From DATCHW01 sp963806045 (GTDB lineage Bacteria > Bacteroidota > Ignavibacteria > Tepidaquicellales > Tepidaquicellaceae), in assembly GCA_963806045.1 (NCBI GenBank), contig CAWDWP010000001.1:682001-746000 (forward strand): a stretch of DNA of 64,000 nucleotides, read 5' to 3'. Position 1 is the stretch's first letter, and each line of letters opens with the position of its first letter. The notes beneath the pieces were generated by a model. The model was not told the origin of the DNA. It was given only the letters and a program-made list of their open reading frames with translations, and searched no databases. Shown piece by piece: positions 7,297 to 16,602 of the stretch. Position numbers and translations under genes: made by a program.

Positions 7297-9555
7297 ATGG
7301 CAGGCAAAATATTAATTTACATAGCCTTTTTTTCGGCTGTTATTTCTATGGGACTTTTCTATCTCTCCCATACAGGAAAAACTCAGTACCTGAAGAAAGC
7401 AAGGCTTTTCTTTCACATATCCGCTGTAAGCATTCTTGCAGTCGCGGCATTTATGCTGTACCTTATATTAACTCATCAGTTTCAATATGCTTATGTATGG
7501 GAATACAGCAATCGCGACCTTCCACTGTCATTATTGATATCGACTTTCTATGCGGGACAGGAAGGAAGTTTCATGCTTTGGACTTTGTTTACTGCAATAA
7601 TAGGAATTTTTCTTCTGAATTATGTTTCCAAAGGTCAGAGAATGGAAGCGCAGGTAATGATGATTTATACACTCGTTCTTGCCTTCCTGGGCTTAATTAT
7701 GATTCTGAAAACCCCTTTCTCATATTTATATGAGATGTTTCCGAATGAAGTTAAAGTTGGATTTGTACCTGAAGACGGGCGCGGTCTTAATCCATTGCTT
7801 CAAAATTTCTGGATGGCTATTCATCCCCCGATATTATTTTCCGGCTTTTCGTCTCTCGCTGTTCCGTTCTCATTTGCAGTTGCAGCTTTGATAAAAAATA
7901 AATACCAGCAGTGGATTTCGATTGCATCACCCTGGCTGCTGTTCTCCAGCGGAATACTGGGACTTGGAATTATGATGGGCGGCTACTGGGCTTATGGTGT
8001 CCTTGGCTGGGGCGGTTACTGGGGCTGGGACCCGGTTGAAAATTCTTCACTCGTTCCATGGATTATATCAGTCGCTGCTGTCCATACGATGATTGCACAG
8101 CGTAAAACAGGCGGTTATGTAAAAACTAATCTAATACTTTCTATTTTAACTTATCTTCTTGTCCTGTATTCAACATTCCTGACAAGAAGCGGTATCCTGG
8201 GTGATGCTTCGGTACACTCGTTCTCTGCTCCAGGTGCTGAAGTTTACTGGGCATTGATTATTTTTGTCGGTTCATTTCTACTTATTGCAGTTGGTTCTAT
8301 TTTGTTCAGGTTAAAAGAACTCGGAGGTCTGAAAAAGCATACCACAGAGTTTATTACAAAAGAGACGGCATTATTTATTGGCTCAATGCTGCTTTGTGTT
8401 TCTGCACTGATTGTATTTATCGGAACAAGTACCCCTATCATTTCGAAAAATACTGTTGCAGCGGATTTCTATAATCAGTGGAATCTTCCTATTGCAATAT
8501 TAATTGCTTTCTTTACTGGAATCAGCATATTCCTGCAATGGAAGACAACTCCGCTCGGTGTCTTTTTCAAAAAGATTTCTATTCATCTTATCATATCCGT
8601 CGTCGTTACGGTTTTTCTTATTATCATCGGAGTCCGGGATGTATTGATGATTCTGCTTGCATTTACAAGTGTATTTACAATTGCAGTGAATGCGCAGATA
8701 CTTATTAAAATCATATCTCAGGGACAGTTCAAGTTCGGCGGAGCGCTCGGACATATCGGCATTGCATTGTTATTCTTAGGAATCATTGGTTCTGCAAGGT
8801 ACAGTCTTGAGGAAAATATTGAATTACCAATCGGAATTCCTAAAGCCGCATTCGGTTATACATTCACTTTCCTCGGACCGGAACGCTTCGAAGATATGAA
8901 TAATAAATCTGATTCAAAATATTTGAATGTCAGAGTTGAGAAGGATAATAAAGAAATTATAATGAAACCTGTTCAATATATGAATACTATCGGGAACGGA
9001 ATATCAAGTGAACCCGATATTGCAAACTTTGCAACTAATGATTTATATCTTTCCCCTAAAAATTATTCTGAAGCTGAATTCTTCCATAAACAATATGAAG
9101 TAAAAAAGGGCGATAAAGTTGAATTTGAAGGTGTTGAAGTTCAGTTTCTTGATTTCTCGAATAAAGGTGCAAATATGAAAGGCGGCGATGCACCGATTGG
9201 CGCAATCTTAAAGGTAACCAGTGGAAATAAGACAGATACTATTATACCTACAATAAAACTCGGACAGGAAAATCCACAGTACACTGCAGGACAAATTGCG
9301 AGCAAACCTACTTATAATTTCTATCTTGAAAAGGTGAATGTTTCCGGAGAAAATACAACAGCGAGTCTTTATTTTGAAGATTCAGCCAGGAGGTCGAGCA
9401 GTGAAACTCTGGTATTAAGTGTTTCGGTAAAGCCTTTTATTAATGTTCTCTGGGCAGGGACGGTTGTACTTGTTCTCGGATTCTTCTTCTCAGTTTATAA
9501 ACGCGGACGTGATTTGACCAAAGCCAAACCCGAAGAAGAGAAACCGAAATCGTGA
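7297..9555 (+). CDS. ccmF: haem lyase subunit CcmF
   Basis: A 752-residue polytopic membrane protein with the WWD-domain motif 'WGGYWGWDPVENSSLVPW' near residues 232-249 and many transmembrane helices. A large soluble segment (about 515-715) precedes the last helix. CcmF joins haem from CcmE to apocytochrome CXXCH motifs. Its length is on the long side for CcmF (about 630-750). It is the last gene of the maturation operon. Upstream, 51 bp separate it from ccmE, and the next gene is convergent. No ccmG or ccmH is visible next to it. Confidence 0.93.
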   Translation: MAGKILIYIAFFSAVISMGLFYLSHTGKTQYLKKARLFFHISAVSILAVAAFMLYLILTHQFQYAYVWEYSNRDLPLSLLISTFYAGQEGSFMLWTLFTAIIGIFLLNYVSKGQRMEAQVMMIYTLVLAFLGLIMILKTPFSYLYEMFPNEVKVGFVPEDGRGLNPLLQNFWMAIHPPILFSGFSSLAVPFSFAVAALIKNKYQQWISIASPWLLFSSGILGLGIMMGGYWAYGVLGWGGYWGWDPVENSSLVPWIISVAAVHTMIAQRKTGGYVKTNLILSILTYLLVLYSTFLTRSGILGDASVHSFSAPGAEVYWALIIFVGSFLLIAVGSILFRLKELGGLKKHTTEFITKETALFIGSMLLCVSALIVFIGTSTPIISKNTVAADFYNQWNLPIAILIAFFTGISIFLQWKTTPLGVFFKKISIHLIISVVVTVFLIIIGVRDVLMILLAFTSVFTIAVNAQILIKIISQGQFKFGGALGHIGIALLFLGIIGSARYSLEENIELPIGIPKAAFGYTFTFLGPERFEDMNNKSDSKYLNVRVEKDNKEIIMKPVQYMNTIGNGISSEPDIANFATNDLYLSPKNYSEAEFFHKQYEVKKGDKVEFEGVEVQFLDFSNKGANMKGGDAPIGAILKVTSGNKTDTIIPTIKLGQENPQYTAGQIASKPTYNFYLEKVNVSGENTTASLYFEDSARRSSSETLVLSVSVKPFINVLWAGTVVLVLGFFFSVYKRGRDLTKAKPEEEKPKS

Positions 9556-9638
9556 GATGTCAAATGTGAAACGTCAGACGCTAGATGTCAAGTGTTTTAC
9601 TTTTGCCGTCTGCCGTTTGACTTCTGACTTCTGACGTT

Positions 9639-10154
9639 CTACGCGGACAGATAATTCTCTTTAATGAAATTAACGTGATGTAGTTCGTGCCCCGCTATAA
9701 TATAGAGTAAAGCTCTTGCGGATATTTCGATATCATTAAATGTACCTCTCAGCATTAAGTCATCAGGGTCGGTGTTTTTGAAAAATATAAAATTAGCTGC
9801 CCTGACAAGAAGTTTCTCGTCAATCAGGCTTTTAATATTTCTTCTGTAAAATTTTCCATTAAGAACGTATTCATCCTGGTCGAATCCCGGGAGAGGCTGC
9901 TTGTCACCTCTTACAATCCTCAAAAATCTGTATGCCATTATTTTTTCTACATCAATCATATGACCGATAGTTTCCTTAAGTGTCCACTTACCGAATGCAT
10001 ATGCTTTATCCCCGAGATCTTCCGGAATACCGTTTAAAAAACCCTGTACAAAAGTTGATTGCTCTTCTAAAATGTCAATAATATTACCATCTTTTACAAG
10101 ATTAATGTACGCGTTATAATATTCAGGATATTCATCAGCTACTGGTCTGTTCAT
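9639..10154 (-). CDS. DinB superfamily protein
   Basis: A 171-residue protein with the DinB/YfiT four-helix pattern. The histidines expected to bind a metal ion are present: H65 in 'IGHMIDVE', and H156 and H160 in 'AGHELHH'. Proteins of this family are putative metal-dependent transferases or hydrolases, some working with bacillithiol or other thiols. The substrate is unknown here. The gene converges with ccmF across an 83-bp gap rich in ACGTCAGA-like inverted words, which could act as a two-way terminator. Confidence 0.85.
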   Translation of the reverse strand: MNRPVADEYPEYYNAYINLVKDGNIIDILEEQSTFVQGFLNGIPEDLGDKAYAFGKWTLKETIGHMIDVEKIMAYRFLRIVRGDKQPLPGFDQDEYVLNGKFYRRNIKSLIDEKLLVRAANFIFFKNTDPDDLMLRGTFNDIEISARALLYIIAGHELHHVNFIKENYLSA

Positions 10155-10243
10155 ATTTTCCCCCTTTATAATTTTTGAAATCGATTATTTTTTTAAATAT
10201 AACAAAAAACGTAAATAATTAAAAAGTAAATTAACTAATTAAT

Positions 10244-10274
10244 TCCCCCTTAGAAAAGGGGATTAAAGGGGGTT
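10244..10274. repeat. C-run/G-run palindromic element
   Basis: CCCCCTTAGAAAAGGGG is followed by ATTAAAGGGGGTT. It belongs to a family of C-run/G-run palindromes seen at about ten other places in this window. It lies between two minus-strand genes. No coding role is visible. Confidence 0.6.
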
Positions 10275-10373
10275 GTTTATCATTGATTCTATCTGAGTAA
10301 ATCTGCTTAATATGTCCCATCTGCGTGCTTAGATTGACGTCTTTAGTTCTCATTATTCATTAATCATTACTCA

Positions 10374-11348
10374 TTATCTAAATAGTCCCACATTTCCCCC
10401 CGTATGTATAAATAAAATATTATCGCTCCGTTTAAATTTCTTTTTCTTCATCATATCAAGCAATGCAGCCGCAGCTTTTCCCGAATAAACATAATCGAGC
10501 ATTATACCTTCATTTCTTGCAAAGTATTCCACAGCTTCTATACATCCTTTTGTAAGGTCACCATATTTCTTGCCCATATAATCATTATTTACTATTATTT
10601 TCTTTCTGTCAATTTTTATATTCATTGGCTTTGCAATTTTGTTGGAAAGTAAAAATACTTCATCTGCAATTTGCTTATCTGTTTTAGCAACTCCAATTCC
10701 GATTATTTTTCCTTTCCAGTTTTTGGCTGCCGCACCGACAAGCAATCCGGACTGAGTTCCTGCCGAAGTTGTTGCGTGTACGATTATATCAAAATTCAAG
10801 TCTAAATATTTCTGGTCATCCATTATTTCAAAAAAGGCTTCCACATATCCCAATGCACCCACAGGACTTGAACCGCCAATCGGCATTAAATATGGTTTCT
10901 TTCCTTTTTTCCTCAAATCTGTTTCAAGCTGTTTCGCTTTCGCCTCCCATTTATCCCAATCTTCCGATTCCACAAAATGCAATTTTGCTCCGAACAAAAT
11001 ATCGAGTAGAAAGTTCGCTGTCGGCTTTGAAGGCTTTTTACCTCCGAGGACCAGCTCGACCTTCAGTCCCGCTTTCCTTCCCATTGCCGCAGTCAGCCTG
11101 CAAAAATTAGATTGAAAGGCTCCAACTCCAATAAGAGTATCAGCTCCTTTTTCAAAAGCATCGTAGATAAGATAATCAAGCTTCCTAGTTTTATTTCCTC
11201 CGAATGCAAATCCTGTAAGGTCATCACGCTTGCAGAAGACATTATACCCAAAATCATTTTTTATGCTTTCGAGATACTGAACGGGTGTCGGGGCGATTGA
11301 CATTATTGATGGATATTTACCCTTTAACTTTTTTTGCTTCATGCTCAT
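10374..11348 (-). CDS. PLP-dependent D-cysteine desulfhydrase / ACC deaminase family enzyme
   Basis: A 324-residue fold-type II PLP enzyme. The start carries 'PTPVQYLESI', and the PLP lysine is expected at K53 in 'GGNKTRKLDY', with 'GAFQSNFCRLTAA' following as the substrate-binding Ser/Asn loop. A Gly-rich phosphate loop appears in 'TSAGTQSGLLVG', and the C-terminus 'ILFIHTGGNVGLF' is typical. Members degrade D-cysteine to pyruvate, H2S and ammonia, or open 1-aminocyclopropane-1-carboxylate; motifs alone do not decide between these. It is 4 bp from the stop of queA, so the two probably share a transcript. Confidence 0.88.
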   Translation of the reverse strand: MSMKQKKLKGKYPSIMSIAPTPVQYLESIKNDFGYNVFCKRDDLTGFAFGGNKTRKLDYLIYDAFEKGADTLIGVGAFQSNFCRLTAAMGRKAGLKVELVLGGKKPSKPTANFLLDILFGAKLHFVESEDWDKWEAKAKQLETDLRKKGKKPYLMPIGGSSPVGALGYVEAFFEIMDDQKYLDLNFDIIVHATTSAGTQSGLLVGAAAKNWKGKIIGIGVAKTDKQIADEVFLLSNKIAKPMNIKIDRKKIIVNNDYMGKKYGDLTKGCIEAVEYFARNEGIMLDYVYSGKAAAALLDMMKKKKFKRSDNILFIHTGGNVGLFR

Positions 11349-11352
11349 ATTA

Positions 11353-12564
11353 TTATTGTTTGAATAAAATTGTACTGTCGCCGTAACTTAAAAACCTGAA
11401 ATTATTTTTTAATGCATATTCATATATTTTCTTCCAATCGTCTCCGATAAAAGCAGCTATCAGAAGTAGCAAAGTGCTTTTTGGAAGATGGAAATTTGTA
11501 ATTAAAATATCAGTGTATTTATATTCATACCCGGGAGCAATCATCATTCCGGTTTCCGCAGAGAGATATTCTTTTTCCTGATTATCAAGCATTTGTATTA
11601 ATAGATTTAGGGATTCATTTTTGTCTAACTCATTCTTCAGATTATATGGGTCCCATTGGTCAATAATCAAATCACCGGAACTTAAGTCTTTTTTCCCTGA
11701 TAATTTTACCCCCAGCCAATACAGTGACTCAATAGTTCGTACTGTTGTTGTACCGACTGATACTAATTTATTTCTATTATCACGAAGTTTTTTTAGAAAT
11801 TCTTTAGATACCACAAATTTTTCATAATGCATCGTATGGTCTTTTATTTTTTCTGATTTCACGGGTTTAAAAGTTCCTGCCCCTACATTCAATGTGATAT
11901 AATTAGTATCGATATTCTTTTTTTTCAAGCAGGTTAATATTTCATCAGTGAAATGCAGACCTGCAGTCGGAGCCGCAACTGAGCCGTCAATTTCGGCATA
12001 AACTGTCTGATACCTGCTTTTATCAATCTCCTGTGATTCGCGTTTTATATATGGGGGGAGGGGTGTCATTCCAATATCAGATAAAATATCCTCAAACTTC
12101 AGCTTACTATCATCCCAGTCAAATTTTACTATGAAATAATCTTTCTCCCGTTCTAAAATTTCTGCTGCAATCTCGACTTCAGTTGAATTATGTTCGAATG
12201 TTTTCTTTAATCTACCCTCTTTCCATTTACCTACATTCCCTACAAAACATTTCCAGACAGCACTTCCCTTGAGATTTAGATTCAGTTCAGGATGGTGAGG
12301 CTCCAGGCAGAAAATTTCAATCAGCGCACCTGTATATTTGCGAAAATGCAGTCTTGCTTGAATTACTTTTGTATTATTCAAAACCAGAAATGAATCTGAG
12401 GGTATAACATCAGAAATATTTTTGAATACAGACTCAGAAATAGTATTATCCTTATAAATTAAAAGCTTTGAAGCCGCCCGGTCTTCAAGAGGGAACTGTG
12501 CAATCCTCTCCGCCGGCAGTTCATAATTAAAATCATTAATCAATAATTCCTCTGGCTCTATCAT
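11353..12564 (-). CDS. queA: S-adenosylmethionine:tRNA ribosyltransferase-isomerase
   Basis: A 403-residue cytosolic enzyme of queuosine synthesis that moves the ribosyl part of SAM onto 7-aminomethyl-7-deazaguanine in tRNA, giving epoxyqueuosine. Diagnostic stretches are 'DFNYELPAERIAQFPLEDR' at the start, 'PTAGLHFT' in the middle, 'VGTTTVRTIESL', and 'NFHLPKSTLLLLIAAF' near the end. The length matches the longer QueA form (proteobacterial QueA is about 350 residues), with extra segments around residues 80-130. It is first in a two-gene unit with the PLP enzyme. Confidence 0.95.
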   Translation of the reverse strand: MIEPEELLINDFNYELPAERIAQFPLEDRAASKLLIYKDNTISESVFKNISDVIPSDSFLVLNNTKVIQARLHFRKYTGALIEIFCLEPHHPELNLNLKGSAVWKCFVGNVGKWKEGRLKKTFEHNSTEVEIAAEILEREKDYFIVKFDWDDSKLKFEDILSDIGMTPLPPYIKRESQEIDKSRYQTVYAEIDGSVAAPTAGLHFTDEILTCLKKKNIDTNYITLNVGAGTFKPVKSEKIKDHTMHYEKFVVSKEFLKKLRDNRNKLVSVGTTTVRTIESLYWLGVKLSGKKDLSSGDLIIDQWDPYNLKNELDKNESLNLLIQMLDNQEKEYLSAETGMMIAPGYEYKYTDILITNFHLPKSTLLLLIAAFIGDDWKKIYEYALKNNFRFLSYGDSTILFKQ

Positions 12565-12854
12565 AATAATTAAAATAAATAAACATTGTTTAACATTTTA
12601 TGTAAATCTAAATACTGATTCATACTCTCCCCTCTCGAGAGGGGATTAAGGTGTGTGTTTTCTTTCTTCCAATGTTCATTCTTTGTGTGTCTCTGTGATA
12701 TTCTTTTTAATCTTTTTCTTCTCACGTTTCTCGTCTGACGTTTTACGTTTTTACCTCTTACGTTTAATTTTTTTTAATTACTAATTATTAATTACTAATT
12801 ATTAATTTTTAATTGTATTTTTGATTAATACTTTTTTGAAAATTAAAATCATTT
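12565..12854. repeat. intergenic region with palindrome and AT-rich words
   Basis: This is the divergent gap between queA and purK. It holds a perfect CCCCTCTCGAGAGGGG palindrome (12629-12644) of the dispersed C-run/G-run family. Pyrimidine-rich ACGT-containing words follow, then a stretch built from AATTATTAATTACT-like units (about 12770-12815) that recurs in other gaps. Promoters for both genes must lie here, but none is clear by eye. Confidence 0.55.
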
Positions 12855-13976
12855 ATGAAAATTGGTATACTTGGCGGTGGGCAACTTGCTAAGATGATGA
12901 TTCAGTCCGCAATTAAGTATGATTTCAAATTCGTTATTTTCTCTCTCGAAAAATTCTCTCCATCACGGGAAATAGCAACTCAGATTGTTGGCGACTGGAA
13001 TAATAAAAGTCATCTGAAGATTTTTGCGAAAATGTGCGATATCATTACACTCGAAAATGAATTTATTGATTACAGGTTAATTCATTATTTAGAGAAACAG
13101 GGAAAGAAGTGCTACCCAAGGTCCAGGACTGTCAGAATGATTCAGGACAAGCTTATTCAAAAGCAGACTCTAAAAAATCTCAGAATTCCCGTTGCGGATT
13201 TCGTCGAAATAAATTCAATTGAAGATATTTATTCCGCAGCCAAAAAATTCAGATACCCTTTTATTTTGAAATCAAGAACAATGGGATATGATGGCAAAGG
13301 AAATATTAAAATATCTTCTGAAGATGATATTAAAAGAGCGTATAATAAGCTTATCAAAAGAGGAAAACTCCTTGCGGAGAAGAATATTAATTTCAAAAAA
13401 GAAATTGCCGTTCAGGCAGTTCGGAATTTATCCGGCGAAATAAAAATCTATCCCATTGTCGATACTATCCAGAAAGACCAGATTTGCCATATCGTTATGG
13501 CTGAAAAGAAACTTAATAAGGGGTTAACTGATACTGTCAAGAAACTAGCAACTAAAATCCTCAAACAACTGAATTACGTTGGTGTCATCGGAATAGAGAT
13601 GTTCCTTGTCAGGGGAAATAAAGTACTTATTAATGAACTTGCTCCAAGAGTCCATAATACAGGACATTATACTATTGAAGGATGTAAATGCTCGCAGTTT
13701 GAAAATCATATTCGTGCAATTGTAAATCTTCCTCTTGGCTCAACAGAGATGATTAATGGTGCCGCAGTAATGATAAATATACTGGGTGAAAGAAATGCTC
13801 CTTCACATCTAAGGGGAATTGGTAGACTTTTAAACCACAAAAATGCTTATCTTCACATATATGGAAAACAGGAAACTCACAAAGGCAGAAAGATGGGTCA
13901 TATTACTGTTTTAGGTGACAGACTCGGTCAAACCAAAAAACTTGCCGGGAAATATAGAAAATTAATTAAAATTTAA
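12855..13976 (+). CDS. purK: N5-carboxyaminoimidazole ribonucleotide synthase
   Basis: A 373-residue ATP-grasp enzyme of purine synthesis: AIR plus bicarbonate plus ATP gives N5-CAIR. It opens with the PurK dinucleotide-like motif 'IGILGGGQLAKMMIQSA'. It also has 'FPFILKSRTMGYDGKGN'-like ATP-grasp sequence (here 'RYPFILKSRTMGYDGKGN') and the C-terminal 'ELAPRVHNTGHYTIE' block. The length is as expected. No purE lies next to it, which is unusual because the two are often paired. It is followed 21 bp later by an SPFH gene with its own ribosome-binding site. Confidence 0.95.
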   Translation: MKIGILGGGQLAKMMIQSAIKYDFKFVIFSLEKFSPSREIATQIVGDWNNKSHLKIFAKMCDIITLENEFIDYRLIHYLEKQGKKCYPRSRTVRMIQDKLIQKQTLKNLRIPVADFVEINSIEDIYSAAKKFRYPFILKSRTMGYDGKGNIKISSEDDIKRAYNKLIKRGKLLAEKNINFKKEIAVQAVRNLSGEIKIYPIVDTIQKDQICHIVMAEKKLNKGLTDTVKKLATKILKQLNYVGVIGIEMFLVRGNKVLINELAPRVHNTGHYTIEGCKCSQFENHIRAIVNLPLGSTEMINGAAVMINILGERNAPSHLRGIGRLLNHKNAYLHIYGKQETHKGRKMGHITVLGDRLGQTKKLAGKYRKLIKI

Positions 13977-13997
13977 ATTTTTAAAGGAGGAATAATT

Positions 13998-14924
13998 ATG
14001 ATTGGAATGATAATATTTTTTATCGTGCTGATTGTCATATTTACTGCAGTAAAAAAACAGATGAAAGACAATATAGGAGCTATTAAAGTATTAAACACTT
14101 TAAGAATTGTTGCTTATATAGGGATTGGTTTTTCGGTTTTATATTCAAGCATTATTCAGATAGGTCCCGGAGAAGTGGGTGTCCCCATTCTGTTCGGAAA
14201 CGTTCAGGAAAACACCCTGAAAAGCGGATTAAATTTCATTAACCCGCTCGTAACCGTTGAAAAGCTTGATATAAAAACGCAGGCTTATACAATGAGTGGA
14301 GTCAAGGACGAAGGTGTAATAAAAGGTGATGATGCTATAGTTACGCTTTCTTCCGATGGTTTATCGCTCAGACTGGACGTTACAATCTGGTTCCGGCTTG
14401 GCGAAGCACAAGCTCCTAATCTGTTAAGAACTATTGGTACAGATTATGTAGAAAAAATTGTCAGACCGGCGGCAAGAACTGCTTTGAGGGATGTATCCGT
14501 AATGTTCACTGCAACGGATATATATTCCGCAAAGCGGGATGATTTTCAAAGCGAGATAACTAAAAATCTTGAAAAAGCATTTGAGGGCAGAGGTATCGTT
14601 CTGGAAAAGATATTATTAAGGAATGTTGAACTTCCGCAAAAAGTGAAAGAAGCTATTGACGAAAAAATTTCGGCTGAACAAAGAGCTCAGCAAATGGTCT
14701 ATGTGCTTCAAAAGGAAAAACAGGAAGCTGAAAGAAAGCGGGTCGAAGCAGAAGGTATTTCTCAGGCACAAAAAATTATTTCAAATACAATCAGTTCCCA
14801 GTATTTGCAGTGGAAATACATCGAAGCTTTGAAAGAAATTGTGAATTCGAAAAATAATACAATTTTGATTGCACCGTTTGACCAAAAGCTGACCCCGTTG
14901 CTTAATTTGAATTCCGGTAAATAG
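13998..14924 (+). CDS. SPFH / prohibitin-like membrane protein
   Basis: A 308-residue protein with two hydrophobic segments at the N-terminus (about residues 3-18 and 30-50). A band-7/SPFH domain follows ('IGPGEVGVPILFGNVQ', 'GLNFINPLVTVEKLDIKTQ'), then a long helix rich in Glu, Lys and Ala ('EKQEAERKRVEAEGISQAQK'). Such proteins form ring-like membrane scaffolds and often modulate proteases. The resemblance is to prohibitin/HflC more than to flotillin. AAAGGAGGAATAATT just before the ATG is a strong ribosome-binding site. No partner protease gene is adjacent. Confidence 0.88.
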   Translation: MIGMIIFFIVLIVIFTAVKKQMKDNIGAIKVLNTLRIVAYIGIGFSVLYSSIIQIGPGEVGVPILFGNVQENTLKSGLNFINPLVTVEKLDIKTQAYTMSGVKDEGVIKGDDAIVTLSSDGLSLRLDVTIWFRLGEAQAPNLLRTIGTDYVEKIVRPAARTALRDVSVMFTATDIYSAKRDDFQSEITKNLEKAFEGRGIVLEKILLRNVELPQKVKEAIDEKISAEQRAQQMVYVLQKEKQEAERKRVEAEGISQAQKIISNTISSQYLQWKYIEALKEIVNSKNNTILIAPFDQKLTPLLNLNSGK

Positions 14925-14944
14925 TCATTGAAATTTAAGAATAT

Positions 14945-14995
14945 CCTTTATTCAGTAGGACACCTGCCTAGGCGGGTTGTCTGTCGAAATAAAGG
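14945..14995. repeat. nested inverted repeat (REP-like)
   Basis: Outer arms CCTTTATT and AATAAAGG enclose an inner ACCTGCC-TA-GGCGGGT hairpin flanked by GGACA and TTGTC. It shares the 'GTAGGACA...TGTCTGTC' ends with a shorter hairpin at 28228-28251, so it looks like a dispersed palindromic unit. It lies 20 bp after the SPFH gene and could also stop transcription. Confidence 0.5.
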
Positions 14996-15025
14996 GAAAA
15001 TACATTATATAAACAGAAGATCGAG

Positions 15026-16354
15026 GTGGGTAATTTTGTAAATATTATTCACAGTAAAAAAATGAAAATTTTATTATTAATATTATTTCCTTTTCTCATC
15101 ATATCTGTAGCAACGCTGTTCTTAACGAATAGTAAAGACGAGCTCAAATCCGCTTCTCCAAAAGAATATTTCGATACTGTAAAAAATCAGGATACTAACA
15201 CAATGGATATATTTTCACCAATCACAAAATTCAAAGACCTTAAAGAAAATTATGCGAATCTGCATTTCGATGCTGTCACACTTGATGCACACAATGATTT
15301 TCTTTATCAAGCATATAGTAAAGGCGCTGACCTTGGGAAAAGGAACAAAGGGACACAGTCTGATATTCCTAAGTTTAATGAAGGAGGCTTGAAAATACAA
15401 ATATTCTCGCTTTGGATTCCAAATAAAGAATTTAACAGGTCATATCAGTTTGTAGTTGAATCCATAAATATGCTGAAAGACTTCGAAAAGGAATATCCCG
15501 AAAAGTTCGAAATTGCTTATCACTATGATGACATTAAACGAATTGTGCTTGCGAAAAAATTCTGTGGATTGATGGGGATCGAAGGCGGAACTGCAATTGG
15601 GGATGATATTGATAAAATAAAAACATTTTTCGACTTAGGAGTCCGATATATATCGTTGACATGGAATAATTCTAACAGTATTGGAGTTTCAGCTGCGGAT
15701 GAGTATAAGCATAATAAAAAAGGCGGGCTGACAAAATTCGGATTTGAAGTAATCAAAAAAATGGATGAGGTCGGAATGCTGATAGATGTTTCGCATTTCG
15801 GAGAGAAAGGTTTCTGGGATGTGATTAATACTTCTAAAAACCCTATCATTGCTTCTCATTCGGATTGCTATACACTATGTCCTCATTACAGAAACCTTAC
15901 CGATGACCAGATAAAAGCAATTGCTAAAAGCGGCGGAGTTGTGATGATTAATTTTCACAACGACTTTACTTCAAAAGATGCTAAAGGAAAAACGCGGACA
16001 TTATATGATATTTATTCAAAACAACTTGATGAAATAAGTGAGTCAAACCAGGATGATCCTGTTAAGTGTTATATCGAAAAGCAGAACTTTTTAAAGGGCA
16101 GGGAAGTCATAGGTTCTGTTTCTGCGGATATAATTCTTGACCATATTGATTATGTTAAGAACTTAGTCGGTGCTGACTATGTTGGAATAGGCTCTGATAT
16201 GGATGGTGGAATTGGAACCCCTTATGATCTGTACGATGTAACCTGTTATCCTTTGCTCACACAGAAAATGATTGATAGGGGATATACAGAACCGGAAATT
16301 AGAAAAATACTCGGACTTAACTTCCTTAGAGTATTCAAACAAGTCTGCGGATAA
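15026..16354 (+). CDS. membrane dipeptidase, peptidase family M19
   Basis: The GTG at 15026 is the longest start. The ATG at 15062, giving a clean hydrophobic signal ('MKILLLILFPFLIISVA'), may be the real one. Renal-dipeptidase motifs are present: 'TLDAHNDF' (metal-binding His and Asp), 'MGIEGGTAIG' (bridging Glu), 'DVSHFGEKGFWDV', 'IASHSDC', and 'GIGSDMDGG' near the C-terminus. The enzyme is a zinc dipeptidase probably exported to the periplasm, cutting dipeptides with broad specificity, including D-residues. The extra 45 residues between the signal and the domain are unusual. It stands alone, with a hairpin after the stop. Confidence 0.9.
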   Translation: MGNFVNIIHSKKMKILLLILFPFLIISVATLFLTNSKDELKSASPKEYFDTVKNQDTNTMDIFSPITKFKDLKENYANLHFDAVTLDAHNDFLYQAYSKGADLGKRNKGTQSDIPKFNEGGLKIQIFSLWIPNKEFNRSYQFVVESINMLKDFEKEYPEKFEIAYHYDDIKRIVLAKKFCGLMGIEGGTAIGDDIDKIKTFFDLGVRYISLTWNNSNSIGVSAADEYKHNKKGGLTKFGFEVIKKMDEVGMLIDVSHFGEKGFWDVINTSKNPIIASHSDCYTLCPHYRNLTDDQIKAIAKSGGVVMINFHNDFTSKDAKGKTRTLYDIYSKQLDEISESNQDDPVKCYIEKQNFLKGREVIGSVSADIILDHIDYVKNLVGADYVGIGSDMDGGIGTPYDLYDVTCYPLLTQKMIDRGYTEPEIRKILGLNFLRVFKQVCG

Positions 16355-16388
16355 ATAATTCTATTTGAAACATAAAATTTCATGTAGC

Positions 16389-16411
16389 CGCAAGTCTTTA
16401 GCTTGCGTTTT
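16389..16411 (+). terminator. hairpin terminator after dipeptidase gene
   Basis: CGCAAG and CTTGCG are separated by 7 nt, and TTTT follows. It lies 34 bp downstream of the dipeptidase stop. The stem is short and similar sequences occur as dispersed repeats in related genomes, so the terminator role is probable, not certain. Confidence 0.5.
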
Positions 16412-16602
16412 AAGATTAAAAAATCATTACTAATCTTTAAATTGAATTAGTTAACAAATTATAATATCTTTATCTTTGTTATGTATTTTACGGAAATCAA
16501 GTATAATAAAAACAAGTTTTTAGATGGTATATGATCTAAAATCATTTCTGGTATTCTTCCGTAATTAGCTATAAAATATTTTAAAATTTTAAACAGATAA
16601 AA

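Noticed and set aside
9556..9638. Short inverted ACGTCAGA words between ccmF and DinB as a mobile element
   Set aside because: Imperfect and short; they fit a bidirectional terminator or low-complexity drift better than a defined element.
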